From JBBSBL01 sp046330255 (lineage in GTDB: Bacteria; Actinomycetota; Thermoleophilia; Solirubrobacterales; Solirubrobacteraceae), in assembly GCA_046330255.1 (NCBI GenBank), contig JAXLTC010000001.1, positions 806,001 through 870,000 of the forward strand: a DNA stretch of 64,000 bases, written 5' to 3'. Shown piece after piece: positions 14,785 through 23,137 of this stretch. The number at the start of each line of letters is the position of its first letter. Positions within the stretch are counted from its first letter, which is position 1. The position numbers were made by a program, and so were the translations under genes. The notes beneath the pieces are model-generated. The model was not told where the DNA came from, made no database searches, and saw only the letters and a program-made list of their open reading frames with translations.

Positions 14785-16410
14785 ATGCGCCGCGCCACGA
14801 TCTGCCTCGCCGCCGTCCTCGCCGTCCTCGCCGCGAGCGCGCCCGCCGCGCTCGCCGCGCGCGGCGACGTCGCGTTCCCGCGCGGCTTCCTCTGGGGCAC
14901 CGCCAACGCGGGCTTCCAGTACGAGGCCGGCGGATCGCCCTCCAACGCCGACCGCGGCAGCGACTGGTGGGCCTGGTCGCACGACCCGGCGAACATCGCC
15001 AAGCGCTGGGTGACGGGCGACCGGGTCGAGCGCAGCGCAGGCCACTGGCGTGTGTGGCGCACCGACCTCGACCTCGCCCGCCGCGGGCTCGGCTCGAACG
15101 CCTACCGCACCGGGATCGAGTGGAGCCGGATCTTCCCGCGCTCGACGGCCGGCGTGCGAACCGGCACGCGGATCACGCTCGCCGACCTGCGTCGGCTGGA
15201 TCGCCTCGCCGACCACCGCGCGCTCGCGCACTACCGCGCCGAGCTCGCGGGGATCCGCGCGCGCGGCATGCGCACGTTCCTCACGCTCGACCACTTCACG
15301 CTCCCGCGCTGGATCCACGACCCGATCGCCACCCGCGACGCGCTCGCTCGGCTGCCCACGCCGAACACGCCGCCGCCCGCGCTGCGCCGCGGCGGCTGGC
15401 TCGACCCGGCCACCGTGACCGAGTTCCGCAAGTACGCGGCCTACCTGGCGTGGAAGCTCGGCGATCTGGTCGACTGGTGGACGCCGCTCAACGAGCCGCT
15501 CGTGGTCGCGACCAACGGCTACGTGAACGTGCCCGGGGCGTTCGCCGGGTACTTCCCGCCCGGCGCCTTCAACTACGCCGCCGTGATGCGCGTTCTGCGC
15601 AACCTGATCGAGGCCAACCGCGCCGCGTACGACGCGGTCCACGCCTGGGACCGGCGCTCCAGCGTCCGCGGCGGGCCGCGCGCGCGAGTGGGCCTGGTGC
15701 AGAACATGATCGCGTTCACACCCGCCGACCCGCGCAGCGCCGCCGACCAGGCCGCAACGCGCAACGCGGACTACCTCTTCAACCGCCTGTTCCCCAACGC
15801 GGCGATCCGCGGCTGGGACGACCGCAACGCGGACGGCGTGATCACGCCCGACGAGCGCCGCCGCGACTGGCGCGGCAAGGCCGACTTCCTCGGCGTCAAC
15901 TACTACACGCGCGGGCGAGTCAAGGCGCTCGGCGCGCCGCTCACGCCGCTGATCCCGGTGCTGGACTTCCTGCCCACCACCTCCTACCGCTGGAAGGGCA
16001 ACCCGTCGGGCGCGCCGTGCCCGACGACCTGCACGCAGTTCGGCTGGGAGATCTACCCGCAGGGTCTCTTCGACGTGCTGCGCACCGCCGGGAGCTACCG
16101 GCTGCCGGTCTACATCACCGAGAACGGCATCGCCGACTCGACCGACTCGCAGCGGCCCTCCTACCTCGTGCGCCACCTGCTCGAAATCCGCCGCGCGATC
16201 CGCGCCGGGGTGCCGGTCAAGGGCTACTTCCACTGGTCGCTGGTCGACAACTTCGAGTGGTCCTCCGGCTTCTATCCGCGCTTCGGCCTCTACCGCTTCG
16301 ACCCGCGCACGCTGCGCCGCACCCCGCGGCCGAGCGCACGCCTGGTCGCGCGGATCTACCGCGAGAACGCGATACCCGCGGACGCGGTGCGGCGCTACGG
16401 CGCGCGGTAG
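14785..16410 (+). CDS. Secreted GH1 beta-glycosidase with an inserted EF-hand-like loop
   Basis: The 541-residue protein has a clear signal peptide (MRRATICLAAVLAVLAASAP...ALAA). The GH1 fold begins at FPRGFLWGTANAGFQYE. The acid/base is Glu237 in LNEPL and the nucleophile is Glu446 in ITENG; WSLVDNFEW and the final RFGLYRFD are also conserved. It would hydrolyse beta-glucosides or related sugars outside the cytoplasm; exported GH1 enzymes are uncommon. Residues 346-357 read DRNADGVITPDE, a complete 12-residue EF-hand calcium loop with D1, N3, D5, G6, I8 and E12, placed before the FLGVNYYTR strand. The substrate is unknown. TypA follows after 23 bp. Confidence 0.9.
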   Translation: MRRATICLAAVLAVLAASAPAALAARGDVAFPRGFLWGTANAGFQYEAGGSPSNADRGSDWWAWSHDPANIAKRWVTGDRVERSAGHWRVWRTDLDLARRGLGSNAYRTGIEWSRIFPRSTAGVRTGTRITLADLRRLDRLADHRALAHYRAELAGIRARGMRTFLTLDHFTLPRWIHDPIATRDALARLPTPNTPPPALRRGGWLDPATVTEFRKYAAYLAWKLGDLVDWWTPLNEPLVVATNGYVNVPGAFAGYFPPGAFNYAAVMRVLRNLIEANRAAYDAVHAWDRRSSVRGGPRARVGLVQNMIAFTPADPRSAADQAATRNADYLFNRLFPNAAIRGWDDRNADGVITPDERRRDWRGKADFLGVNYYTRGRVKALGAPLTPLIPVLDFLPTTSYRWKGNPSGAPCPTTCTQFGWEIYPQGLFDVLRTAGSYRLPVYITENGIADSTDSQRPSYLVRHLLEIRRAIRAGVPVKGYFHWSLVDNFEWSSGFYPRFGLYRFDPRTLRRTPRPSARLVARIYRENAIPADAVRRYGAR

Positions 16411-16433
16411 CGGCAAGCCGCGCGTCCCTGGCC

Positions 16434-18275
16434 GTGGCCGAGCGCCGTGACATCCGCAACGTGGCGATCATCGCCCACGTCGATCACGGCAAGACGACGC
16501 TGGTGGACGCGATGCTCCGCCAGTCCGGGGTGTTCGCCGCCCACGAGACCGTCACCGACCGCGTGCTCGACTCGATGGACCAGGAGCGCGAGCGCGGGAT
16601 CACGATCCTCGCGAAGAACGCGGCGGTGCGGATCGCCGGCCCGGGCGGCGATCCGATCACCGTCAACCTCGTCGACACGCCCGGCCACGCCGACTTCGGC
16701 GGCGAGGTCGAGCGGGGCCTGACGATGGTCGACGGCGTGCTGCTGCTCGTGGACGCCTGCGAGGGGCCGCTCCCCCAGACCCGCTTCGTGCTGCGCAAGG
16801 CGCTCGAGCTGCACCTGCCGGTGATCCTCGCCGTCAACAAGGTCGACCGCCCCGACGCACGACCCGCCGAGGTCGTCGACGAGGTCTACGAGCTGTTCCT
16901 GGACCTCGACGCCGACGAGCGGCAGATCGAGTTCCCGATCGTCTACACCGACGCCAAGGCCGGGCGGGCGAGCGATGACCCCTCCGCTCCGGGCGAGGAC
17001 CTGAGCTCGCTGTTCGCGCTCGTGATCGAGCACATCCCGGCGCCCACCTACACCGAGGGAGCCGGCCTGCGGGCCCTGGTGACGAACCTCGACGCCTCGG
17101 CCTACGTGGGGCGCCTCGCGCTGTGCCGCATCCACCAAGGCGAGCTGGTGCGCGGGGCCGAGGTGGCGTGGTGCCGGCGCGGCGGCGCGGTGGAGCCCGC
17201 CCGCATCAGCGAGCTGTACGTGGCCGAAGGGCTGCGGCGAGTCGAGGCGGATCGCGCCGGTCCGGGCGACATCGTCGCGATCGCCGGCATCCCCGAGGTG
17301 ACGATCGGCGAGACCCTGGCCGACCCGGACGACCCACGGCCCCTGCCGCCGATCGCCGTCGAGGAGCCGGCGCTCGGCATGACGGTCGCGATCAACACCT
17401 CGCCGCTCGCCGGCCGCTCCGGGTCGCGCCTCACGGCAAGGATGGTGCGCGACCGCCTCGACGCGGAGCTGGTCGGCAACGTCGCACTGCGCGTGCTCGA
17501 CACCGAGCGCCCCGAGGTGTGGGAGGTCCAGGGTCGCGGCGAGCTCCAGCTCGCAGTGCTGGTCGAGGCCATGCGCCGCGAGGGCTTCGAGCTGACCGTC
17601 GGCAAGCCGCAGGTCGTGACCCGGGAGATCGACGGGGTGCTCCACGAGCCGCTCGAGCGCCTGGCCGTGGACGTCCCCGAGGACTTCCTCGGCGTCGTCA
17701 CGCAGATGCTCGCGCTGCGCAAGGGGCGGATGGAGTCGATGGTCAACCACGGCACCGGCTGGGTGCGCCTCGAGTTCCTCGTCCCGGCCCGGGGGCTGAT
17801 CGGGTTCCGCACCGAGTTCATCACCGAGACTCGCGGCTCCGGCGTGCTGCACGCGGTCTTCGAGCGCTACGAGCCGTGGCTCGGCGACATCCGCACCAGG
17901 CCGACCGGCTCGCTGGTCGCCGACCGCCCGGGGCGGACCGGCCAGTTCGCGCTGCTGCGACTCCAGGAGCGCGGCCAGCTCTTCGTCGGCCCCGGCGAGG
18001 AGGTCTACGAAGGCATGGTGGTCGGCGAGAACTCGCGGCCGGAGGACCTCGACGTCAACGCCGTGCGCGAGCGCAAGCAGACCAACATGCGCGCCGCCGG
18101 CTCCGAGGACACCGTGCGGCTCGTGCCCCACCACCGGCTCTCGCTCGACCAGGCGCTCGAGTTCATCCGGCCGGACGAGTGCGTCGAGGTCACGCCCGGC
18201 GCGGTCCGGCTGCGCAAGCTGGCGCTCGGCGCGGGCGAGCGGGTGAGGCTGGCCCGGGCGCGGGCGGGCTCCTAG
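16434..18275 (+). CDS. typA: Translational GTPase TypA/BipA
   Basis: The 613-residue ribosome-associated GTPase is linked to stress adaptation and late 50S assembly. The P-loop is AHVDHGKTTL at 14-23, switch II is DTPGHADFGGEVERGL, and NKVD gives guanine specificity. EF-G-like domains III and V and the BipA-specific C-terminal domain (MRAAGSEDTVRLVPHHRLSLDQALEFI) complete the family layout at normal length. The GTG at 16434 places ERRDIRNVAIIAHVDHGK at the expected N terminus. Its stop shares the CTAG sequence with the stop of the converging TetR gene. Confidence 0.95.
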   Translation: MAERRDIRNVAIIAHVDHGKTTLVDAMLRQSGVFAAHETVTDRVLDSMDQERERGITILAKNAAVRIAGPGGDPITVNLVDTPGHADFGGEVERGLTMVDGVLLLVDACEGPLPQTRFVLRKALELHLPVILAVNKVDRPDARPAEVVDEVYELFLDLDADERQIEFPIVYTDAKAGRASDDPSAPGEDLSSLFALVIEHIPAPTYTEGAGLRALVTNLDASAYVGRLALCRIHQGELVRGAEVAWCRRGGAVEPARISELYVAEGLRRVEADRAGPGDIVAIAGIPEVTIGETLADPDDPRPLPPIAVEEPALGMTVAINTSPLAGRSGSRLTARMVRDRLDAELVGNVALRVLDTERPEVWEVQGRGELQLAVLVEAMRREGFELTVGKPQVVTREIDGVLHEPLERLAVDVPEDFLGVVTQMLALRKGRMESMVNHGTGWVRLEFLVPARGLIGFRTEFITETRGSGVLHAVFERYEPWLGDIRTRPTGSLVADRPGRTGQFALLRLQERGQLFVGPGEEVYEGMVVGENSRPEDLDVNAVRERKQTNMRAAGSEDTVRLVPHHRLSLDQALEFIRPDECVEVTPGAVRLRKLALGAGERVRLARARAGS

Positions 18276-18928
18276 CGAGCGCCGCGGCGCCGGCCGGGCG
18301 GCTCGCCGCCGGAGGCCGCCTCGACGCGGGGCACCCCGCGCTCGACGATGTCCAGGAACGAGGCGACGAGGAGCGCCTCCACCTGGGCGCGGGTCGCCCC
18401 GCCGGTGAGCCACTCGCGGATCGCCGACCGCCCGAGGCCCATGAACGAGCGCAGCGCGAAGCGCGTGGCGGGCGTGTCGGAGACGAGGTCGGCGTTCGCG
18501 GCGATCATGCGGTCGACCGCGGCCTCGGTGCCCGCGGCGAGGAGGTCGCGCACATGCTGGTCGGCGATCGCGTCACCGTGCCCGGCGGTCGCGAGCCACG
18601 CCTCGCGGTTGGCCTCGACGACGTCGAGCCAGGCGGCGATGTTCTCCGCCACGCGCCGCCGGCGCCCGACGCCCGGCCGGGGCCCGGGGATCTCCGCGCC
18701 CGCGGCGGCCATCTCCCCCACCACCACGAGGTAGACGTCGCGCACCCCCCCGAAGTAGTGGTGCACCAGGGCGCGCGTGACCCCGGCCTCGCGCGCGATG
18801 TCGGCCGAGGAGACCTCCTGGTAGGGGCGCTGCGCGAACAGGCGACGCGCGTGCTCGAGGATCTGGCTGCGGCGCTCGGCGGGCGGCAGCCGCGTGCCCT
18901 GGCGCGGCCGTGTCGGGGAGGTCGCCAT
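18272..18928 (-). CDS. TetR-family transcriptional regulator
   Basis: The 218-residue repressor-type protein has its DNA-binding domain at ~20-70: RRSQILEHARRLFAQRPYQEVSSADIAREAGVTRALVHHYFGG contains the helix-turn-helix and the HHYF recognition end. The C-terminal ligand/dimer domain (~80-200) is poorly conserved, so the effector is unknown. It is transcribed away from the secreted beta-propeller-like gene at 19046 and probably controls itself and that gene. The CAACGTTG palindrome in the shared intergenic region is a candidate site. A TATCCT box lies 6 nt before the ATG. Confidence 0.9.
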   Translation of the reverse strand: MATSPTRPRQGTRLPPAERRSQILEHARRLFAQRPYQEVSSADIAREAGVTRALVHHYFGGVRDVYLVVVGEMAAAGAEIPGPRPGVGRRRRVAENIAAWLDVVEANREAWLATAGHGDAIADQHVRDLLAAGTEAAVDRMIAANADLVSDTPATRFALRSFMGLGRSAIREWLTGGATRAQVEALLVASFLDIVERGVPRVEAASGGEPPGRRRGAR

Positions 18929-18934
18929 GCGGCC

Positions 18935-18940
18935 AGGATA
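18935..18940 (-). promoter_or_regulatory. -10 box of the TetR gene at 18272-18928
   Basis: TATCCT on the minus strand, 6 nt before the ATG, predicting a leaderless message. Confidence 0.4.
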
Positions 18941-18969
18941 GAGGCCCCCGGCCCTGTTTGACAAGGCGC

Positions 18970-18977
18970 CAACGTTG
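18970..18977. promoter_or_regulatory. CAACGTTG palindrome in divergent TetR/secreted-protein region
   Basis: A perfect 8-bp palindrome just after a TTGACA hexamer (plus strand), between the TetR gene and the gene it diverges from. It is a candidate TetR operator; short palindromes of this kind can arise by chance. Confidence 0.3.
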
Positions 18978-19045
18978 TGGTTCGCTAGCCGCGAGCCACA
19001 GCCGGCGGCGAGCGATCCGCGCCCCGGCACGAGGAGGAGACCGAG

Positions 19046-20572
19046 TTGACCGCCATCGCAACCCGCGCGCGAGGCCTCGTGCCCGTCACAGCCGCGACCG
19101 CCGCCGCCCTGCTGCTCGCCTCGGCGCCCGCCACGGCCGCCACCCCGATCCCGGGCGAGGGGTCGACCACGCTCGCGCCGTTCCGCGGCGCGCCCGCCGT
19201 GCCGAAGCCGATCGGCGGCGTCCCGCCGACTCCGCAGAACCCGTTCATGGCCCGCAACGGCGACTCGAACGTCCACAACGACGCCTGGATGACCGACGCC
19301 TACACGCGCAGCGGCCCGCTCGGACGCTCGCCCTCCGTGTTCTCGGCGGTGCTCGGCAACCGCGTGTGCATCACGATCACGTTCGACACGCGCGGGCGCA
19401 TCGTCGCCTCCTGCGTCTCGGCCACCACCGGCCCGCGCCTGTACATGCTGAGCCCGCGCACGCTCGACACCGTTGCCGAGCTGGCGCTCCCCTACAAGCC
19501 GCCCGCGGCGGGCATCCCGCCCCAGCTCAACACGGCGGGCGGCGTCTACTTCTACCTCGACAACCGCGACCGCGCCGTGCTGGCGACCACCGACCGGCGC
19601 ATCTGGGTGGTCGAGGAGACCGGTGGCGCCGCGCACCCCGGGTTCCGCAAGGTCCGCGACTACGCGGTCGGGCGCTACCTGAAGGGCGACGAGCGCCTCC
19701 CGTCCACGCTGCCCGACTGGCAGGGGCGGCTGTGGTTCGTCGGGCGTCAGTCCGGCACGGTCGGCGTCCTGAACCCGCGCACCGGCCGCGCCCGCACGCT
19801 GCGCCTCCGCGAGGAGATCGAGAACTCGTTCGCGACCGCCCGCGAGGGCGTCTACATCGTCAGCGACAAGCGCATGTACCGCATGGAGGCCGACCGCCGC
19901 GGGGCGCCGCGAATCGTCTGGAGCTCCCGCTACGACAACTCCGGCATCCACAAGCCCGGCCAGATCGACGCGGGCTCCGGCACCACGCCGACCGTGATGA
20001 CCGGCGGCTACGTGGCGATCACCGACAACGCCGACCCGATGCAGGTCGTCGTCTACCGCCGCGCCGCGAAGCTGCGCCGCGGCCAGCGGCGGGTCGTCTG
20101 CGAGGTGCCGGTGTTCACGAAGGGCTCCAGCGCGACCGAGAACTCGCTGATCGCGGTCGGCGACTCGCTGATCGCCGAGAACAACTACGGCTACCAGCTG
20201 GGCGTGACCGCCGGCGGCAAGCTGACCGCGCCGGGGATGGCGCGCGTGGACGTGCGCCCGGGCGGTCGCGGCTGCCGGCTGGTGTGGACCAACCGGACGG
20301 TACGGGCGCCGAGCGTGGTGCCCAAGGCCTCGCTGCGCAACGGCCTCGTCTACACGTTCACCAAGGACGGCGACCCCGGCTCCCCGACCGCCGACGTGTG
20401 GTCGTGGGCCGCGCTGGACTTCCGCACCGGGCGGCTCGTGTGGCAGCGCCTGGCCGGAACCGGCGGCGGCTTCAACAACCACTACGCCGGGATCGCGCTG
20501 GGGCCGGACGGACGCACGGCCTACCTCGGCGGCGTCGGCGGGGTCATGGCGCTCCGCGACGGCGGCTCCTGA
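19046..20572 (+). CDS. Secreted beta-propeller-like hypothetical protein
   Basis: The 508-residue protein has a signal peptide (hydrophobic ~14-32, cleavage near APATAATP). The mature part is made of repeated strand clusters of the type G-x-V-Y/W-F-V-D ending in R/K-x-x-W-V (RIWVVEETGG, RLWFVGRQSG, GVYIVSDKRMYRM, LIAENNYGYQLG), which suggests a beta-propeller or PQQ-like fold. No catalytic motif was identified. The start codon is TTG, supported by the strong ribosome site GAGGAGGAGA a few bases upstream. It is divergent from a TetR gene, which may regulate it. An extracellular binding or enzyme role is possible; nothing more can be said. Confidence 0.7.
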   Translation: MTAIATRARGLVPVTAATAAALLLASAPATAATPIPGEGSTTLAPFRGAPAVPKPIGGVPPTPQNPFMARNGDSNVHNDAWMTDAYTRSGPLGRSPSVFSAVLGNRVCITITFDTRGRIVASCVSATTGPRLYMLSPRTLDTVAELALPYKPPAAGIPPQLNTAGGVYFYLDNRDRAVLATTDRRIWVVEETGGAAHPGFRKVRDYAVGRYLKGDERLPSTLPDWQGRLWFVGRQSGTVGVLNPRTGRARTLRLREEIENSFATAREGVYIVSDKRMYRMEADRRGAPRIVWSSRYDNSGIHKPGQIDAGSGTTPTVMTGGYVAITDNADPMQVVVYRRAAKLRRGQRRVVCEVPVFTKGSSATENSLIAVGDSLIAENNYGYQLGVTAGGKLTAPGMARVDVRPGGRGCRLVWTNRTVRAPSVVPKASLRNGLVYTFTKDGDPGSPTADVWSWAALDFRTGRLVWQRLAGTGGGFNNHYAGIALGPDGRTAYLGGVGGVMALRDGGS

Positions 20573-20644
20573 GCGGCCCCGGGTATGGGGGCCGTGTGAG
20601 GCGCTTGAGCAGGGCGCCCCCGGCCGGATAGCGTCGCGCCACCA

Positions 20645-20672
20645 CCCGGGGCGGCGTCCGAGCCGCCCCGGG
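20645..20672 (+). terminator. Perfect 11-bp GC hairpin after the secreted propeller gene
   Basis: CCCGGGGCGGC pairs with GCCGCCCCGGG around a 6-nt loop, 72 nt after the stop and just before the -10 box of the next gene. There is no T-tract. It could also act in the leader if transcription starts at the TAGCGT at 20629. Confidence 0.45.
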
Positions 20673-20675
20673 GGC

Positions 20676-20681
20676 TACCTT
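20676..20681 (+). promoter_or_regulatory. -10 box of the polysaccharide deacetylase gene
   Basis: TACCTT lies 10 nt before the ATG at 20692. A second possible box, TAGCGT, lies at 20629-20634. Confidence 0.35.
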
Positions 20682-20691
20682 CCCCGCTGTC

Positions 20692-21432
20692 ATGGATGCG
20701 GCCGCGGCGCTACGTCTCGACCTGCGGCGGGCGCGAGCTCTGGGCCGCCACCCGCTGGTGCTCGCCTACCACGCGGTCGGCGAGGCGCCCGCGGGCGATG
20801 ATCCCGAGCGTCTGGTGGTGAGCCCCGCGCACCTGCGCGCGCACATCCGCCTGCTGGAGACGCTCGGCTACCGGTTCCGCACCGCGGCGCGGCTGCTCGA
20901 CGGCCGTCGCGACGGCGGGCGCACCGCGGTGCTGAGCTTCGACGACGGCTGGCTCGACGCGCTCACCGTGGTGGCGCCGATGCTGGAGCCGCTCGGCGCG
21001 CGCGCCACGTTCTTCGTCTGCCCCGGCACCTGGGGCGGGCGGAGCCCGTACGTGAGCGGCGGCTGCGGGCGGCTGCTGAGCTCCGAGCAGGCCCGCGAGC
21101 TGCACGCGGCCGGCCACGAGCTGGGGGCGCACACGATGACGCACCCGGACCTGCGCTCGCTGGACGGGGCGACGCTGCGCCGCGAGCTGCGGGATTGCAA
21201 GGCGGCGATCGAGGACCTGACCGGCGAGCCGTGCCGGACGTTCGCCTACCCGTTCGGGTCGGCGGGCGAGCGCGAGGTCGAGGCGGTCGCCGAGGCCGGC
21301 TTCGAGCTGGGCTTCGGCTGGGGCGCCGACCTCCCCAGGCGGCGCCACCTGCTGCCGCGCCTGGCGGGCCCGACCCGGCACGGCGCGGCCGGGCTCGCGG
21401 GCAAGCTGGCGGGCCTGCGGCCCGAGGCGTGA
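20692..21432 (+). CDS. Polysaccharide deacetylase (NodB domain, carbohydrate esterase 4)
   Basis: A 246-residue enzyme that would remove N-acetyl groups from a glycan. Motif 1 is SFDDGW (Asp84, Asp85). Motif 2 is H-T-M-T-H with metal ligands His147 and His151. Motif 3 is the RTFAYPFGS segment. It has no signal peptide, so it may act on a cytoplasmic or membrane-linked precursor, or the export route is not apparent. It overlaps the glycosyltransferase gene by GTGA, which makes a two-gene surface-polysaccharide unit likely. Confidence 0.9.
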   Translation: MDAAAALRLDLRRARALGRHPLVLAYHAVGEAPAGDDPERLVVSPAHLRAHIRLLETLGYRFRTAARLLDGRRDGGRTAVLSFDDGWLDALTVVAPMLEPLGARATFFVCPGTWGGRSPYVSGGCGRLLSSEQARELHAAGHELGAHTMTHPDLRSLDGATLRRELRDCKAAIEDLTGEPCRTFAYPFGSAGEREVEAVAEAGFELGFGWGADLPRRRHLLPRLAGPTRHGAAGLAGKLAGLRPEA

Positions 21433-22553
21433 GCGCGGCGGTGCGGATCACGCTGTTCGACACCGTCTCCTCCGGGCACCATCCGAGTTGGGTGCCGGCG
21501 GTCGCCGGCGCGCTGCGCCCGCGCGCCGAGGTGACGCTGTGCGTGCCCGAGCGGCTGGAGGAGCTGGCCGGCGGCCTGGACGGCGAGGTCGTGCACGTAC
21601 CCGAGGCGCCGGGCGCCTCGGGCGAGCTCGACGTCTTCGGGGAGATGATCGAGCGCACGCGGCCCGACCACATGGTCCACCTGTACGGGATCAAGGCCAC
21701 CCTGCGCGAGTGGCTGCGCCGGCCGGCGTTCGGCGTGCCGTGCACCGTCTCGGTCAACCACCCGGCGGCGCTGCACTACCCGGGCCGCTACGGGACGCGG
21801 CTGACCCCGGCGCAGTGGGCCAACGCGCTCTACAAGGAGCAGCTCGTCGCGCGCTGGCGCCGGCGGCGCGACGCCCACGCCGTGCTGACGATGGAGGAAG
21901 CGGCGGTCGAGCGCTGGGCCCGGCGGCGCGGCGCCGCGCCCTACTACCTGCCGGAGCCGCCCGTCGTCGCGCCGGCGGCCGCGCTTGCGCCGCGCGAGCG
22001 CGACGGCGTCATGGTCTACGGCGCGCTGCGCCCGCCCAAGGGCGTTCACCTGCTCGCGGACGCGCTCTCGCTGGAGCCGACCACCGTGCGCCTCGTGCTG
22101 GCCGGACCGGTCGAGACCGGCTACGAGGACACGCTCGAGCGCTCGGTCGCCGCGATGCGGGCCGCGGGCGTGCGGGTCGAGTTGGACGCGCGCTTCGTGG
22201 AGATCGACGAGGTGTTGGTCCGCCTGGCCGGGGTGCGCGTGCTCGCGATGCCCTACGTGCGCCAGCCGGGCACGTCGCGCACGCTGGTCGAGGCCGCCGC
22301 CGTCGGGACGCCCGTGGTCGCGCACGACTACGGCCTGCTCGCGCATCTCGTGCGCCGCCACGGGCTGGGCCTCGTCGTCGACGCCTCGGACCCGCGCGCG
22401 CTGCGCCGCGCGGTGCTGGAGCTGGCGGAGGACCCGGGCGCCCCGGCGCGCTACGCCGAACCGCTGCGGGCCTTCGCCGAGCTGCACTCCGAAGCCCGCT
22501 TCCGCGAGCGGATCGGGGCGCCGTTCGGGCTGGACGGAGCCCCGGCGGGCTGA
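21429..22553 (+). CDS. GT-B family glycosyltransferase (group 1/GT4-like)
   Basis: The 374-residue protein has a C-terminal Rossmann half carrying group-1 features: MVYGALRPPKGVHLLADAL, VRLVLAGPVETGYEDTL, VRVLAMPYVRQPGTSRTLVEAAAVGTPVVAHDYG. These would bind the nucleotide-sugar donor. The N-terminal half has the glycine-histidine start FDTVSSGHHPSWVPAV expected of an acceptor domain. No membrane segment is seen. The GTG start overlaps the deacetylase stop by 4 bp, so the two proteins probably act in the same glycan pathway. Donor and acceptor are unknown. Confidence 0.85.
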   Translation: MSAAVRITLFDTVSSGHHPSWVPAVAGALRPRAEVTLCVPERLEELAGGLDGEVVHVPEAPGASGELDVFGEMIERTRPDHMVHLYGIKATLREWLRRPAFGVPCTVSVNHPAALHYPGRYGTRLTPAQWANALYKEQLVARWRRRRDAHAVLTMEEAAVERWARRRGAAPYYLPEPPVVAPAAALAPRERDGVMVYGALRPPKGVHLLADALSLEPTTVRLVLAGPVETGYEDTLERSVAAMRAAGVRVELDARFVEIDEVLVRLAGVRVLAMPYVRQPGTSRTLVEAAAVGTPVVAHDYGLLAHLVRRHGLGLVVDASDPRALRRAVLELAEDPGAPARYAEPLRAFAELHSEARFRERIGAPFGLDGAPAG

Positions 22554-22568
22554 ATCCCGCCGCCGCCC

Positions 22569-23024
22569 CTACCCCGCGGTGCCGGCCCTGGCCTCCTCGC
22601 GCTGGGCAAGGGCGAGGTCGCGGAGCTGCGCGAAGCGGATGACCTGGCCGCCGGCGCCCCAGTTGCCGTCCGGCACCTCGTGGATCAGCGACCAGACGTG
22701 CAGCATCTCGTCCTCGCCGAGACCGGCCGCGCGGGCGACGGCCGCGTGGGACTCGGCGACGAGCGTCTCCTTGCGGTCCTCCACCAGGGCTCCTTCGGGG
22801 ACCGTGAAGTCGATCCGGAAGCGCGGCTCGCCGCCCGGGCGCCCGCCGACCGAGAGCGCCCCGGCGGGAAGCTCGTTCGCGTAGGCCCAGGTGATCGAGC
22901 GGAAGAACTCGGTGTCGGGCGCGCCCTCCGCGCGCAGCAGGGTCGTCGCGAGCTCCTCGATCAGCTCCTCGCGAGCCGCCTCGTCGATGCTCCCGGCGGG
23001 GTAGGTGAACTCGATCATCGGCAT
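22569..23024 (-). CDS. Tautomerase-superfamily protein (4-oxalocrotonate tautomerase-like, two-domain)
   Basis: A 151-residue protein starting M-P-M-I-E-F. After loss of the initiator Met, Pro1 would be the catalytic base as in 4-oxalocrotonate tautomerase. The N-terminal unit (PMIEFTYPAGSIDEAAREELIEELATTLLRAEG) is followed by a second beta-alpha-beta unit (FRIDFTVPEGALVEDRKETLVAESHAAVARAAG), as expected for a fused dimer. The segment IHEVPDGNWGAGGQV resembles the C-terminal loop of the family. The ATG follows AGGAG at 7 nt. The substrate is unknown, with degradation of an unsaturated oxoacid the usual expectation. Confidence 0.75.
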   Translation of the reverse strand: MPMIEFTYPAGSIDEAAREELIEELATTLLRAEGAPDTEFFRSITWAYANELPAGALSVGGRPGGEPRFRIDFTVPEGALVEDRKETLVAESHAAVARAAGLGEDEMLHVWSLIHEVPDGNWGAGGQVIRFAQLRDLALAQREEARAGTAG

Positions 23025-23124
23025 GGCGTCGCTCCTGGCTCGCGGGCGCGGCCATCGGGCGGCCGCGGTTGACCGGACGAACGCTACCTGGCCGGGCGCG
23101 CGGCGATCGGACCGCCGCCCAGGG

Positions 23125-23130
23125 TAGGGT
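23125..23130 (+). promoter_or_regulatory. -10 box of the metallophosphoesterase gene
   Basis: TAGGGT ends 7 nt before the GTG at 23138 and decides that start over in-frame codons at 23069. Confidence 0.45.
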
Positions 23131-23137
23131 GCCGCGC

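Noticed and set aside
14967..16433. A frame joining GH1-region DNA to TypA as one long protein
   Set aside because: The upstream part is out of frame with the clear GH1 enzyme and has no recognisable domain. TypA has a standard N terminus at 16434.
20584..20614. A possible third copy of the TAGGGGG dyad
   Set aside because: Only the GGGGG core and the AGCAGG end fit; the right arm matches about 7 of 13 positions, which is too weak to count.
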